From NCBI RefSeq assembly GCF_900167465.1, contig NZ_FUWR01000002.1:141805-205804 (forward strand): DNA of 64,000 bases, read 5' to 3'. The position numbers and the translations under genes are program-made. The notes beneath the pieces were generated by a model, which did not search any database, was not told the DNA's origin, and worked only from the letters and a program-made list of their open reading frames with translations. The stretch is from Trichlorobacter thiogenes (GTDB taxonomy: Bacteria > Desulfobacterota > Desulfuromonadia > Geobacterales > Pseudopelobacteraceae). Of the stretch, positions 56,157 to 63,295 are shown piece by piece (position 1 is the first letter of the stretch; the number at the start of each line of letters is the position of its first letter).

Positions 56157-56915
56157 ATGCTGCGTGCCCTTAAAGAACGTCTGAGCATCCAGGGATACCG
56201 GACCATGGCCTATCCTGATGGGCCCGTGACCCTGCCGGAGCGGTTCCGTGGGTATCCAACGCTGCAGAAGGATCTGCTCTGTCATCTGGATGGAGCGGAC
56301 TGCGCTGCAGCATGTCCCTTTGGTGCGCTTGGTTGTTCTGAAACCGGGTTGACGCTTGATATGGCCAAATGCCTCTTTTGTGCAGACTGCCCGGCATCCT
56401 CCTGTGTTGGTTTTAGTAACGACCACCGTCTGGCCGTCTCCAGGCGTGAAGATCTGCTGCTGCAGAGCAATACAGAACACAAACTTGCTCAACCGCTGGC
56501 ACCTGACCTGCGTAAGCTGTTCGGTCGCTCCCTTAAATTCCGTGAAGTCAGTGCCGGTGGCTGCAACGCCTGTGAAGCTGACAGCAACGTGTTGACCACC
56601 ATCGGCTGGGACCTGGGGCGTTTCGGGATTCAGTTTGTGGCCTCACCCCGCCATGCCGACGGGATCTGGGTGACTGGGCCGGTCAGTGAGAACATGCGGG
56701 AGGCGCTGCTCAAGACCTGGGAGGCGATTCCTGCTCCCAAAATTGTGGTGGCCTGCGGTGCCTGCGCCATTAGCGGCGGTCCGTTCAGTGGTTCGCCTCA
56801 GATCAGTCTTAGTCTTGATACACTGCTGCCGGTTGATCTCTATATCCCTGGTTGTCCTCCCCATCCGGCTACTATTCTGGATGGACTGTTGCGGTTGCAG
56901 GGGCGGCTTGCCTGA
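56157..56915 (+). CDS. Ehr small subunit: ferredoxin-like domain fused to NuoB/HycG-like domain
   Basis: A 252-residue iron-sulfur protein. The N-terminal half has ferredoxin-like cysteine clusters (CAAACPFGALGC, CLFCADCPASSC). The C-terminal half is NuoB/HyfI-like and keeps all four ligands of the proximal cluster: GGCNACEAD, ACGACAISGG and PGCPPHP. It would carry electrons between a donor and the large subunit. Fusion of ferredoxin and NuoB-like parts combines HyfH and HyfI roles. It ends the operon, and a dispersed repeat starts right after its stop. Confidence 0.9.
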   Translation: MLRALKERLSIQGYRTMAYPDGPVTLPERFRGYPTLQKDLLCHLDGADCAAACPFGALGCSETGLTLDMAKCLFCADCPASSCVGFSNDHRLAVSRREDLLLQSNTEHKLAQPLAPDLRKLFGRSLKFREVSAGGCNACEADSNVLTTIGWDLGRFGIQFVASPRHADGIWVTGPVSENMREALLKTWEAIPAPKIVVACGACAISGGPFSGSPQISLSLDTLLPVDLYIPGCPPHPATILDGLLRLQGRLA

Positions 56916-57036
56916 AAACTATTGCGGAGGCCGTCTACTGCGTTACGCGGTACTCGCTTCCTCGCCTACCAGTTCGGTATGTCTCGGTCGCTGCGTTCCG
57001 GGCGCCTGGTATCCGGCCCTCCTCATGACGTTTTTT
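56916..57036 (+). repeat. Dispersed ~120-bp repeat, copy 2
   Basis: It begins AAACTATTGCGGAGG next to the stop codon and continues with GCGTTACGCGGTACTCGC, TTCCTCGCCTACC, GGTATGTCTCGG, CGTTCCGGGCGCC and CCTCATGACGTTTTTT, matching copy 1 at 24395 block by block. Confidence 0.75.
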
Positions 57037-57393
57037 ATGTTTATTGGTCTTGTTAACTTATTTTGCTTGTGTTTCTAAAAGTATTCGCGTAAATATCAAA
57101 AGTTAATTTTTCGCCTCGTTATCTCGCTGCCTGACCCCCTTCTGCATCCGGTTTATTTCCCGATTCTGCAGCACCGCGTTTGGTTTGCGACAGTTGATTC
57201 CCACTTTCGTGCAGGCTTGTTTACCTGCCGGGAATCTGAATGAGTACTGCCGGCCACACGTGGTTGATGCGCTGATCCTACGGGGATAACGGTTGTCCCG
57301 ACGCGCCCTCCACACGACACATGTACAGACGATTCAACAGACTTAGACAGCGATGCCGGCAGGTTTCCGCTCGTGTTGAATCAGGAGATTTTT
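57037..57393. other. Long upstream region of the DEAD-box gene
   Basis: 357 bp without a supported gene. The first ~80 bp are AT-rich and may hold promoters. The rest is GC-balanced, and a minus-strand ORF at 57103-57315 (ending MQKGVRQRDNEAKN) is low-complexity and not credible. The length suggests a long 5' leader for the helicase mRNA, a common feature of cold-responsive helicases. The ribosome-binding site AGGAG is at its end. Confidence 0.4.
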
Positions 57394-58689
57394 ATGTCGT
57401 TTGCTGAACTGAATTTGCACGCTTCCATCCAGAAGGCCATTTCCGCCTGTGGTTATGCCACCCCGACACCGATCCAGGCTGAGGCCATTCCTCAGGCACT
57501 CTCTGGTCGCGATCTGATCGCCTCTGCCCAGACCGGCACCGGCAAGACCGCTGCCTTTATCATCCCCGCCCTTGAGCGGCTGGCAAAGCCGGGTCCTGCA
57601 GGGATCGGTCCCCGCGTGCTGGTGCTGACCCCCACCCGTGAGCTTGCAGCCCAGGTTGCTGATTCGGTGGCCCGTTATGGCCGCTTCCTGCGTATGCGCT
57701 ACGGCTCCATCGTGGGCGGTATGCCGTATCCCGATCAGGTCCGTCTGCTGCGTCAGCCGGTTGACCTGATTGTTGCCACCCCGGGCCGTCTGATCGACCA
57801 CCTTGAGCGTGGCCGGATTGACCTGTCACGGGTAGAGCTGCTGGTGCTGGATGAGGCAGACCGGATGCTGGATATGGGCTTTACCGATGCGGTTGATCAG
57901 ATTGCCGCTGCTACCCCCAAGAAGCGTCAGACCCTGCTGTTTACCGCCACCATGGATGACCCGATGGCCCGTCTGGCTGGCCGTCTGCTGAAGGAACCGT
58001 CACGGATTGCCATCTCCAGCCCACAGGCCAACCATGACTCCATTGAACAGCGGATGCACCTGACCGATAACCTGGGTCACAAGCACAAGATGCTGCATCA
58101 TCTGCTGGACGATCCTGCCATTACCCAGGCGATCATCTTCTCCGCCACCAAGCGGGATGCCGATACCCTGGCACGTGATCTGTACGATCGTGGCCTCTCT
58201 GCTGCCGCCCTGCATGGCGACATGACCCAGGGCGCCCGTACCCGTACCCTGACCAACCTGCGTCGCGGCAAGGTGCGCTTCCTGGTTGCCACCGATGTGG
58301 CAGCCCGCGGTCTTGATATCAACGGCATCAGCCATGTAATCAACTTTGACCTGCCCCGCGCAGCTGAAGACTATGTCCACCGGATCGGTCGTACCGGTCG
58401 TGCCGGTGCCACCGGAGTTGCCATCTCCTTTGTATCCCCTGCTGATGCTGTCTATCTTCAGCGGATTCAGCGCTATACCGGTCAGACCGTCCAGATGCAC
58501 ACCATCCCCGGTCTTGAGCCGGTCAGCACCCTGCCGGTTCCCGGTCGTGGCGGCAATGGTGCCGGTAAAGGGCGTCGTCCCTTTGCAGCCGGTGGCCAAC
58601 GCCGTCAGGGCGCTGGTGCAGGTAAAGGTGGCGCTGCTGCTCCCAAATCAAAATCAGGCTATCAGCAACGGGGCCGTAGCCAACGCTAA
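57394..58689 (+). CDS. DEAD-box RNA helicase, RhlE-like
   Basis: A 431-residue ATP-dependent RNA helicase. Motifs in order: the Q motif (YATPTPIQAEAIP), I (AQTGTGKTAAF), Ia (PTRELAAQV), Ib (TPGRL), II (LDEADRMLDMGF), III (FTATM), IV (IIFSAT), V (ATDVAARGLDI) and VI (HRIGRTGRAG). The last ~50 residues form a basic Gly/Arg/Lys-rich tail typical of RhlE. The start at 57394 follows AGGAG; an in-frame ATG at 57373 is less likely. Probable roles are ribosome assembly or RNA turnover. Confidence 0.95.
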   Translation: MSFAELNLHASIQKAISACGYATPTPIQAEAIPQALSGRDLIASAQTGTGKTAAFIIPALERLAKPGPAGIGPRVLVLTPTRELAAQVADSVARYGRFLRMRYGSIVGGMPYPDQVRLLRQPVDLIVATPGRLIDHLERGRIDLSRVELLVLDEADRMLDMGFTDAVDQIAAATPKKRQTLLFTATMDDPMARLAGRLLKEPSRIAISSPQANHDSIEQRMHLTDNLGHKHKMLHHLLDDPAITQAIIFSATKRDADTLARDLYDRGLSAAALHGDMTQGARTRTLTNLRRGKVRFLVATDVAARGLDINGISHVINFDLPRAAEDYVHRIGRTGRAGATGVAISFVSPADAVYLQRIQRYTGQTVQMHTIPGLEPVSTLPVPGRGGNGAGKGRRPFAAGGQRRQGAGAGKGGAAAPKSKSGYQQRGRSQR

Positions 58690-58716
58690 TCAGCCTGTTG
58701 TGATGTTGTAAACCGC

Positions 58717-58756
58717 AAACGCCCTGTTCGGATTATCCGATCAGGGCGTTTCTGTG
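58717..58756 (+). terminator. Rho-independent terminator of the DEAD-box gene
   Basis: Stem AAACGCCCTG/CAGGGCGTTT with an inner TCGGA/TCCGA pairing, followed by TCTGTGTTTG. Confidence 0.8.
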
Positions 58757-58777
58757 TTTGGGGTGGCGGCAGACTGT

Positions 58778-59314
58778 TTAACGTCGTTGCAAAGCTAAAC
58801 GCCTCGTAATCATCATACCAGCCATTACGATGCCTGATGGTAGCCATACCCAGAGCAGTTCAGACTTTAGTACGGCAAAACCTCTCGGTGATAAAAAACG
58901 CGAGACACCAAAAGGCGAGACCTTAATCACCTGGATAGGCGCAAAAAATCGTGCATCAGACCAGGGCCATAAAAACGCAATACCCAGCCCACCGGTGGTA
59001 AAGGCATCAAGAATGCCGTGGGAAATAACTGCTAAAAAGAGAAAGAAAAACGTCCTTAGAGAAGTAGAGTTAAGCCACCTTGCCATACAGGCGCCGATAC
59101 AGGCGACACTAACGGCAAACAGCACAGAATGGCTAAAACCGCGATGACCGAATGCAGCGGCATAGGGGATACCAAAGCGAAAAGCCAGAACATCGAGATC
59201 TGGTAATACCGAGGCAACCACACCGGCCAGTAGCAGTCTTGTGGAGATGATGTTGCGACCCATTCCGTATGCCATGGCAAGCGGTACTGCCGGATGTGTG
59301 ATGATGGTTGGCAT
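58778..59314 (-). CDS. YdjM/DUF457-like membrane-bound putative metal hydrolase
   Basis: A 178-residue protein with about four membrane segments. It carries the family His/Asp pattern: ITHPAVPLA, SVLPDLDVLAF, HRGFSHSVLF and VISHGILDAFTTGG. This matches the LexA-regulated YdjM/DUF457 group, annotated as membrane-bound metal-dependent hydrolases of unknown substrate. It lies at the left edge of the cassette array in the same orientation as the cassettes, and a decayed attC is directly upstream. It is probably resident chromosomal DNA rather than a cassette, since no attC follows it. Confidence 0.83.
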   Translation of the reverse strand: MPTIITHPAVPLAMAYGMGRNIISTRLLLAGVVASVLPDLDVLAFRFGIPYAAAFGHRGFSHSVLFAVSVACIGACMARWLNSTSLRTFFFLFLAVISHGILDAFTTGGLGIAFLWPWSDARFFAPIQVIKVSPFGVSRFLSPRGFAVLKSELLWVWLPSGIVMAGMMITRRLALQRR

Positions 59315-59325
59315 ATTGGTCCTGT

Positions 59326-59358
59326 CAGTAAGTCAACCGGAGTTGATTGAGGCGTTAG
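59326..59358 (-). repeat. Decayed terminal attC half-site (attC0)
   Basis: CAGTAAGTCAACCGGAGTTG followed by ATTGAGGCGTTAGA aligns with the right arm of the complete attC sites to its right. The left arm is lost at the border with the YdjM-like gene. This marks the old end of the array. Confidence 0.65.
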
Positions 59359-59378
59359 AGGTTGACCAGAAAAATTGA

Positions 59379-59609
59379 CTACTGCTTAATCAATAATTCT
59401 TTTATCTCTTTGAGTTGTGTTTGAATAGCATCTGCAGTTACTCCATTTTTATAATTCATGATAACTAGTTTCACAGAGACAAGAAAAACGCCAGTTTCCA
59501 ATAGTAGATCGTGTGTGAAGCCCGTTGTAAAAAGAGCACTGATAAATAAAATAAGGGTAATCGCCATAACTGCTAGTGAAGCTGGATCCTTCTTGTAGAT
59601 GTTTCTCAT
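59379..59609 (-). CDS. Cassette-encoded small membrane protein
   Basis: A 76-residue hypothetical protein. It starts with a basic MRNIYKKDP, has two membrane segments (LAVMAITLILFISALFTTG and LLLETGVFLVSVKLVIM) and ends in a short amphipathic helix (IQTQLKEIKELLIKQ). No family is recognised. Its start lies next to attC1 and its stop is 20 bp from the decayed attC0, the usual layout of a gene cassette. Confidence 0.7.
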   Translation of the reverse strand: MRNIYKKDPASLAVMAITLILFISALFTTGFTHDLLLETGVFLVSVKLVIMNYKNGVTADAIQTQLKEIKELLIKQ

Positions 59610-59617
59610 AAGATAGC

Positions 59618-59748
59618 CTCAAACGTTTACGAGATAACCGGCTGGCGATGCCGGAGCGGCGCTGCCTGACTAACCGACATACTTCCGACTGAGATACTGG
59701 TGAAATTCAGCACAACACCAGCCAGGCCAAGTTGATTGAGCCGTTAGG
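59618..59748 (-). repeat. attC site 1
   Basis: A ~131-bp imperfect palindrome. The left end has TCAAACGTTTACGAGATAAC then CGGCTGG; the right end has AAGTTGATTGAGCCGTTAGG. The left core (TCAAAC) deviates from the RYYYAAC consensus, unlike the other sites. Its orientation is the minus strand. Confidence 0.85.
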
Positions 59749-59749
59749 G

Positions 59750-59986
59750 TTACAGGCGGTCGAACGGTTCTGGTTCTACATTTGGAACCATTGACATTGC
59801 TTGAAGAAACTTTTCTTTTGAACCTCTTTGGGCACGTTCTTCAAGATAACGCTCTGTGGTTAATGCAGATATTTTTTCTGCCACAGCAGAAGCTATGAAC
59901 TGGTTCAGTGAGATATGGTCCTGCGTGGCAACATTCTTTGCCATTTGATGCAATGAGTCTGGAAGTCTTACATTTATTGCTGTCAT
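59750..59986 (-). CDS. Ribbon-helix-helix (HicB C-terminal/CopG-like) antitoxin of the PIN toxin cassette
   Basis: A 78-residue protein with a short ribbon-helix-helix start (INVRLPDSLHQMAKNVA, ISLNQFIASAVAEKISAL) and a polar tail for toxin binding. It overlaps the PIN toxin gene by four bases and follows it, so the toxin is upstream. The stop lies directly beside attC1, confirming that the pair is one cassette. The predicted role is neutralising the toxin and repressing the pair. Confidence 0.85.
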   Translation of the reverse strand: MTAINVRLPDSLHQMAKNVATQDHISLNQFIASAVAEKISALTTERYLEERAQRGSKEKFLQAMSMVPNVEPEPFDRL

Positions 59987-60390
59987 GGCAGTTCTCCTGT
60001 TTGCTCTAAAAATTCTTTTGGTGTCATAACACTTATTCCAAAACGGGCAGCCTTTTTGAAGTCCTTAATATTCCATGTAACGATAATGGAATTACATTTG
60101 ACCGCCAGCTCAAGAATAAAATCATCGTCCGGGTCTCTCAATACAGGGCGCCACAGAAAGAAAATCTTGTGGCGGTTTGCAATGGCACAGAGATAGTCAA
60201 CAACGTCTGCGGCGTTAATATGTGGTGTCTCGCGGCGCAAGATTTCTTCATATTCAGCGACCAAGGGCGTGGAGACGTTCAACTGAAACTTGCCAGAGTC
60301 AACAAGTGACAGTAGGCGGTATGATGCTCCCCGCGATGATTTGAAAGCTGCGACAAGGACATTGGTATCGAGTATTATCTGTGGTGCCAT
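59983..60390 (-). CDS. PIN-domain toxin (COG1569-type) of a cassette toxin-antitoxin pair
   Basis: A 135-residue PIN nuclease. Acidic residues expected at the active site are present: Asp8 in ILDTNVLVAAF, Glu46 in PLVAEYEEIL, Asp86-Asp90 in RDPDDDF and Asp110 in TWNIKDF. PIN toxins cleave RNA, often tRNA or rRNA; the target is not known here. It is translationally coupled to the antitoxin. Such pairs stabilise large cassette arrays. The start is 72 bp from attC2, leaving space for a promoter. Confidence 0.88.
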   Translation of the reverse strand: MAPQIILDTNVLVAAFKSSRGASYRLLSLVDSGKFQLNVSTPLVAEYEEILRRETPHINAADVVDYLCAIANRHKIFFLWRPVLRDPDDDFILELAVKCNSIIVTWNIKDFKKAARFGISVMTPKEFLEQTGELP

Positions 60391-60461
60391 AATGGTATTA
60401 TATATGGTGCGACATTGCTGTCAATGGGAAGATTGGATGATTGTTTGATATGAGTTGATAA

Positions 60462-60592
60462 CCCTAACGTTTACGAGATAACCGGTTGGCGATGCCGGAG
60501 CGGTGCTGCCTGACTAACCGACCAACTGACGACTGAGAAACTGGTGCAATTCAACACACAGTAAGCCAGTCCGAGTTGATTGAGCCGTTAGG
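60462..60592 (-). repeat. attC site 2
   Basis: 131 bp, from CCCTAACGTTTACGAGATAA to AGTTGATTGAGCCGTTAGG. The arms CGGTTGG/CCAGTCCG carry the one-base asymmetry that sets the orientation on the minus strand. Confidence 0.9.
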
Positions 60593-60820
60593 AGCGAGGA
60601 AGAACTTGACCAAGCCTGCGTTTACCTTGCGTTGCCGAAACCACCCACAAAAGCCGGACGAACCGGACAGCCGGATCTTGCCGAGCAACTGAAACAGCTT
60701 ACCAAACAACCCTTGAATTTCAACTTGCTGAGAAAAGCCCGCCAGCCCAGATTTAATGCGGCTTAGCTGACCGAAGCGTTTTTGACTTTAGGTTCCACGA
60801 AGGACGCTGTTACACAAAGT
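60593..60820 (-). other. ORF-less gene cassette, copy 1
   Basis: 228 bp between attC2 and attC3 with no start-to-stop ORF of useful length. It is clearly homologous to 63741-63969, with identical blocks AGCGAGGAAGAACTTGACCA, CCACCCACAAAAGCCGGA, AGCCCAGATTTAATGCGG and GAAGCGTTTTTGACTTTAGG. A minus-strand frame stays open through much of it but has no ATG and is out of phase with copy 2. It may encode an RNA, a promoter or a decayed gene. Confidence 0.7.
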
Positions 60821-60951
60821 TTCTAACGTTTACGAGATAACCGGCTGGCGATGCCGGAGCGGTGCTGCCTGACTAACCGGCCAACTGACGACTGAGAAAC
60901 TGGTGAAATTCAGCGCACAGTAAGCCAGTCCGAGTTGATTGAGCCGTTAGA
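60821..60951 (-). repeat. attC site 3
   Basis: 131 bp, from TTCTAACGTTTACGAGATAA to GAGTTGATTGAGCCGTTAG. The stop codon of the next gene lies inside the right core. Confidence 0.9.
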
Positions 60952-61453
60952 GCCTGTTGCCGATGAGCTCCCAGTTGTCCTGATAGCTGAGCAGATCTGA
61001 TTTGCTGATGGTGCAATGCAGCGAATCTGGTTTTTTAGGCCGTATACCACCGTGTGAGTCCAACCAGCCCTTATAGTTTATGATAATAATGTCTTGTACT
61101 TTGGCCCACTCAAGAACGAAAAACTGATCTTCACCGTATTTTTTTCCTGCAAGTACAAAAACGCAAATAAGTTGGGGTATTGGGAGCTTTATTTTGTTGC
61201 CTATAATTTGCCTGTTCCCTTCAAACGTGACATCTGCAAACTTGTTTATTGAGAACTGCCAAGTGCCACTCATGCTGGTTTTTACCTGGATTGGACATGA
61301 TACACCGCCAGAACCGGTGGCTATTAGGTCAAAGTCAGGAACATTGCCAGAGAAGGTTGCGACAAGAAGGTCTCTGCGAGCAAGTTCACATGCAACGAGA
61401 TACTCACCTATTTGTTTTGCCACCTGATTACTTCGGCCAGTTGCCATATACAT
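60947..61453 (-). CDS. Cassette protein with PD-(D/E)XK nuclease-like motif
   Basis: A 168-residue protein. The N-terminal helix GEYLVACELARRDLLVATF with a Glu, then NVPDFDLIATGSGG and CPIQVKTSMSG, reproduce the E...PD-x(n)-(Q)xK pattern of PD-(D/E)XK nuclease folds; the residue before Val-Lys is Gln rather than Asp/Glu, as in some active and some dead members. Whether it cuts DNA is unknown. The stop TAA falls within the attC3 core. The start follows AAAGGAAAC. Confidence 0.72.
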   Translation of the reverse strand: MYMATGRSNQVAKQIGEYLVACELARRDLLVATFSGNVPDFDLIATGSGGVSCPIQVKTSMSGTWQFSINKFADVTFEGNRQIIGNKIKLPIPQLICVFVLAGKKYGEDQFFVLEWAKVQDIIIINYKGWLDSHGGIRPKKPDSLHCTISKSDLLSYQDNWELIGNRL

Positions 61454-61469
61454 TGTTTCCTTTTCGAGG

Positions 61470-61600
61470 CTCTAACGTTTACGAGATAACCGGCTGGCGA
61501 TGCCGGAGCGGTGCTGCTTAAACTACCGAGCAACTGACGACTGAGGAACTGGTGAAATTCAGCGCACAGTAAGCCAGTCCGAGTTGATTGAGCCGTTAGG
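61470..61600 (-). repeat. attC site 4
   Basis: 131 bp, from CTCTAACGTTTACGAGATAA to GAGTTGATTGAGCCGTTAGG. Confidence 0.9.
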
Positions 61601-62225
61601 GATTGGCGCTGTTTCGGGTGTTTATAGCATTTGCCAATTCATACGCCCAAGGAGTCTTTGCAGCTGCCTTTAAGGAGTAGCCAGAACTTGCCAACTCGTA
61701 TGCTTTAGGCAGAACAGGACAACTCGAAACTTTTACAACGGCTAATTTTCGTTTGATAAAGTACTGAATTTTATTGGATAAGATTTTGAGTGAATGCCAG
61801 TCAATATTGTAGTCTGCCTCCCACTTTTGTGCTCGTTTTTGGCTCTGGTGGCCAAAATGGGATTGCGTAATGATTTTGTTGTGGATGCCACCTAAATACA
61901 GCTGAATCAGCGCGCCTCCTTCGATTGTATGGCGGAATGTGTGGCCTTTACACGCTGCTGGATTTAGTTCAATACGCTTGATTGAAAGTTCGTTCATAAC
62001 TGAAGGAGACCATAGCTGAAGTAATATTGCATTGCCGTTTCCATTTACATCTTTTCCCAGAGGGAAAGCTGCATATATGTCTTCGGTAGAGCAAAATTCT
62101 CTCAACTTTTGACCGTAAGCTGAATAAGATTCAAAGACACGAACATCGGTGGAAGAAAATATGAAATCAATAATTGCTTTGAGGTCTTCTTCTGTTGCAA
62201 AAAAATTAACGTTCACAGATTCCAT
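61596..62225 (-). CDS. Hypothetical cassette protein (209 aa)
   Basis: A 209-residue soluble protein with no family recognised. It starts MESVNVNFFATEEDLKAIID, has a conserved-looking core (IEGGALIQLYLGGIHN, HFGHQSQKRAQKWEADYNID) and an Ala/Tyr/Leu-rich end. AT-rich codons differ from the core genome. The stop TAA lies inside the attC4 core and the start is 19 bp from attC5, so it fills its cassette completely. Confidence 0.75.
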   Translation of the reverse strand: MESVNVNFFATEEDLKAIIDFIFSSTDVRVFESYSAYGQKLREFCSTEDIYAAFPLGKDVNGNGNAILLQLWSPSVMNELSIKRIELNPAACKGHTFRHTIEGGALIQLYLGGIHNKIITQSHFGHQSQKRAQKWEADYNIDWHSLKILSNKIQYFIKRKLAVVKVSSCPVLPKAYELASSGYSLKAAAKTPWAYELANAINTRNSANP

Positions 62226-62243
62226 ATTTATGCCCTGTAAAAT

Positions 62244-62374
62244 CCCTAACGTTTACGAGATAACCGGCTGGCGATGCCGGAGTGGTGCTGCCTGACTAAC
62301 TGGCCAACTGGCGACTGAGAAACTGGTGAAATTCAGCGCACAGTAAGCCAGTCCGAGTTGATTGAGCCGTTAGG
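62244..62374 (-). repeat. attC site 5
   Basis: 131 bp, from CCCTAACGTTTACGAGATAA to GAGTTGATTGAGCCGTTAGG. Confidence 0.9.
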
Positions 62375-62663
62375 TCTTTTTTGAGTTCATGCCTTCAATA
62401 AATATAAGGTTCGTTCGTATCACGGCCTCTGCATCATCGATTGATTCGAAAATAGTACGTTCATTACCACTAAACTCCCAGCGAGGCACATCGTATCGAT
62501 ATCCCATCGCGTTTTCATGTATAAGCATGGAAGCATATATATGGCCACTTGCCCTTGTTGTGATGAGCCCAATATGGTCATCACGTCCATTTTCTACAAT
62601 TTTTATGACCTTCTCGTCAGGATTTAGCCAGAGCTCGCCATTTCGTATAAGATGTTCGGGCAT
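62370..62663 (-). CDS. Hypothetical cassette protein (97 aa)
   Basis: A 97-residue soluble protein of unknown family. It is mixed alpha/beta by eye, with WLNPDEKVIKIVENGRDDHI and FESIDDAEAVIRTNL. There is no signal or membrane segment. Its stop lies inside the attC5 core. Between its start and attC6 lie ~87 bp that are AT-rich (with GCATAAACTTGATATTTTGG), enough for a promoter. Confidence 0.7.
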   Translation of the reverse strand: MPEHLIRNGELWLNPDEKVIKIVENGRDDHIGLITTRASGHIYASMLIHENAMGYRYDVPRWEFSGNERTIFESIDDAEAVIRTNLIFIEGMNSKKT

Positions 62664-62750
62664 GAAAATGTTTCTCGATTCTCCAATAGTTTCAGTGTGT
62701 GAGGTAATTCAAGCACAATTTATTGCTTTCGCATAAACTTGATATTTTGG

Positions 62751-62876
62751 ACCTAACGCCTGAGAGATAAGGTGGTTACGACAGGCGAAGTAACGTACAA
62801 AAACAAACACTTACAGAAAGGATCGGCTAAAAATTGAGGCGAGAGTAAGTAACTCACACTTGATTGAGCCGTTAGG
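62751..62876 (-). repeat. attC site 6, divergent type
   Basis: About 126 bp. The cores ACCTAAC and GTTAGGT and the end TTGATTGAGCCGTTAGG are conserved, but the rest (GCCTGAGAGATAAGGTGGTT, GTAAGTAACTCACAC) differs from the other seven. It belongs to the inverted cassette, suggesting a separate origin. Confidence 0.82.
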
Positions 62877-62884
62877 TACCCGCC

Positions 62885-63163
62885 ATGAAAAACGACCTGC
62901 AATGCCCATACTGTGGTGCTGATAACGAGGTATGCCATGACGACGGCAAGGGGTATTCCGAGGACACCGACCACGAAATGACATGCCGTGAATGCGATAA
63001 GGCGTTTATTTTTAATACAACAATAATAATGCGTTACGAAGCATTTGCAGCAGACTGCCTGAATACTGGAGATCATAAGTACGAAAAGACCAGAACAATA
63101 CCACCTGAAGCTGCCCGCCTGCGGTGTGTTATGTGCGGACATGAAAAACCGCTGCCGGTTTAG
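62885..63163 (+). CDS. Inverted cassette gene: zinc-ribbon protein
   Basis: A 92-residue protein with three CxxC pairs: LQCPYCGADNE at the start, MTCRECDKAF in the middle and LRCVMCGHEKP at the end, predicting zinc-ribbon folds. It is on the plus strand, opposite to all other cassette genes. TTAGG of the attC6 core lies eight bases before the ATG and may act as its ribosome-binding site. The opposing minus-strand ORF runs into attC6 and has no such pattern. The role is unknown; nucleic acid binding is possible. Confidence 0.75.
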   Translation: MKNDLQCPYCGADNEVCHDDGKGYSEDTDHEMTCRECDKAFIFNTTIIMRYEAFAADCLNTGDHKYEKTRTIPPEAARLRCVMCGHEKPLPV

Positions 63164-63164
63164 T

Positions 63165-63295
63165 ACCCAACGTTTACGAGATAACCGGCTGGCGATGCCG
63201 GAGCGGTGTTGCCTGAACTGCCGACCAACTGACGACTGAGATATTGGTGAAATTCAGCGCACAGTAAGCCAGTCCGAGTTGATTGAGCCGTTAGG
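63165..63295 (-). repeat. attC site 7
   Basis: 131 bp, from ACCCAACGTTTACGAGATAA to GAGTTGATTGAGCCGTTAGG. Confidence 0.9.

Noticed and set aside
57103..57315. 70-codon minus-strand ORF upstream of the DEAD-box gene
   Set aside because: Its composition is Arg/Asn-rich and low complexity, with no start signal. It is more likely part of a long leader.
58778..59314. YdjM-like gene as the terminal cassette
   Set aside because: Its orientation matches the cassettes, but no attC remnant was found at its 3' side, only a hairpin terminator of the DEAD-box gene, so chromosomal origin is preferred.
62753..63142. 129-codon minus-strand ORF opposite the zinc-ribbon gene
   Set aside because: It runs into attC6 and its Cys-rich, hydrophobic translation is what the complement of a CxxC gene produces. 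The plus-strand frame has three CxxC pairs and a start near the attC core.
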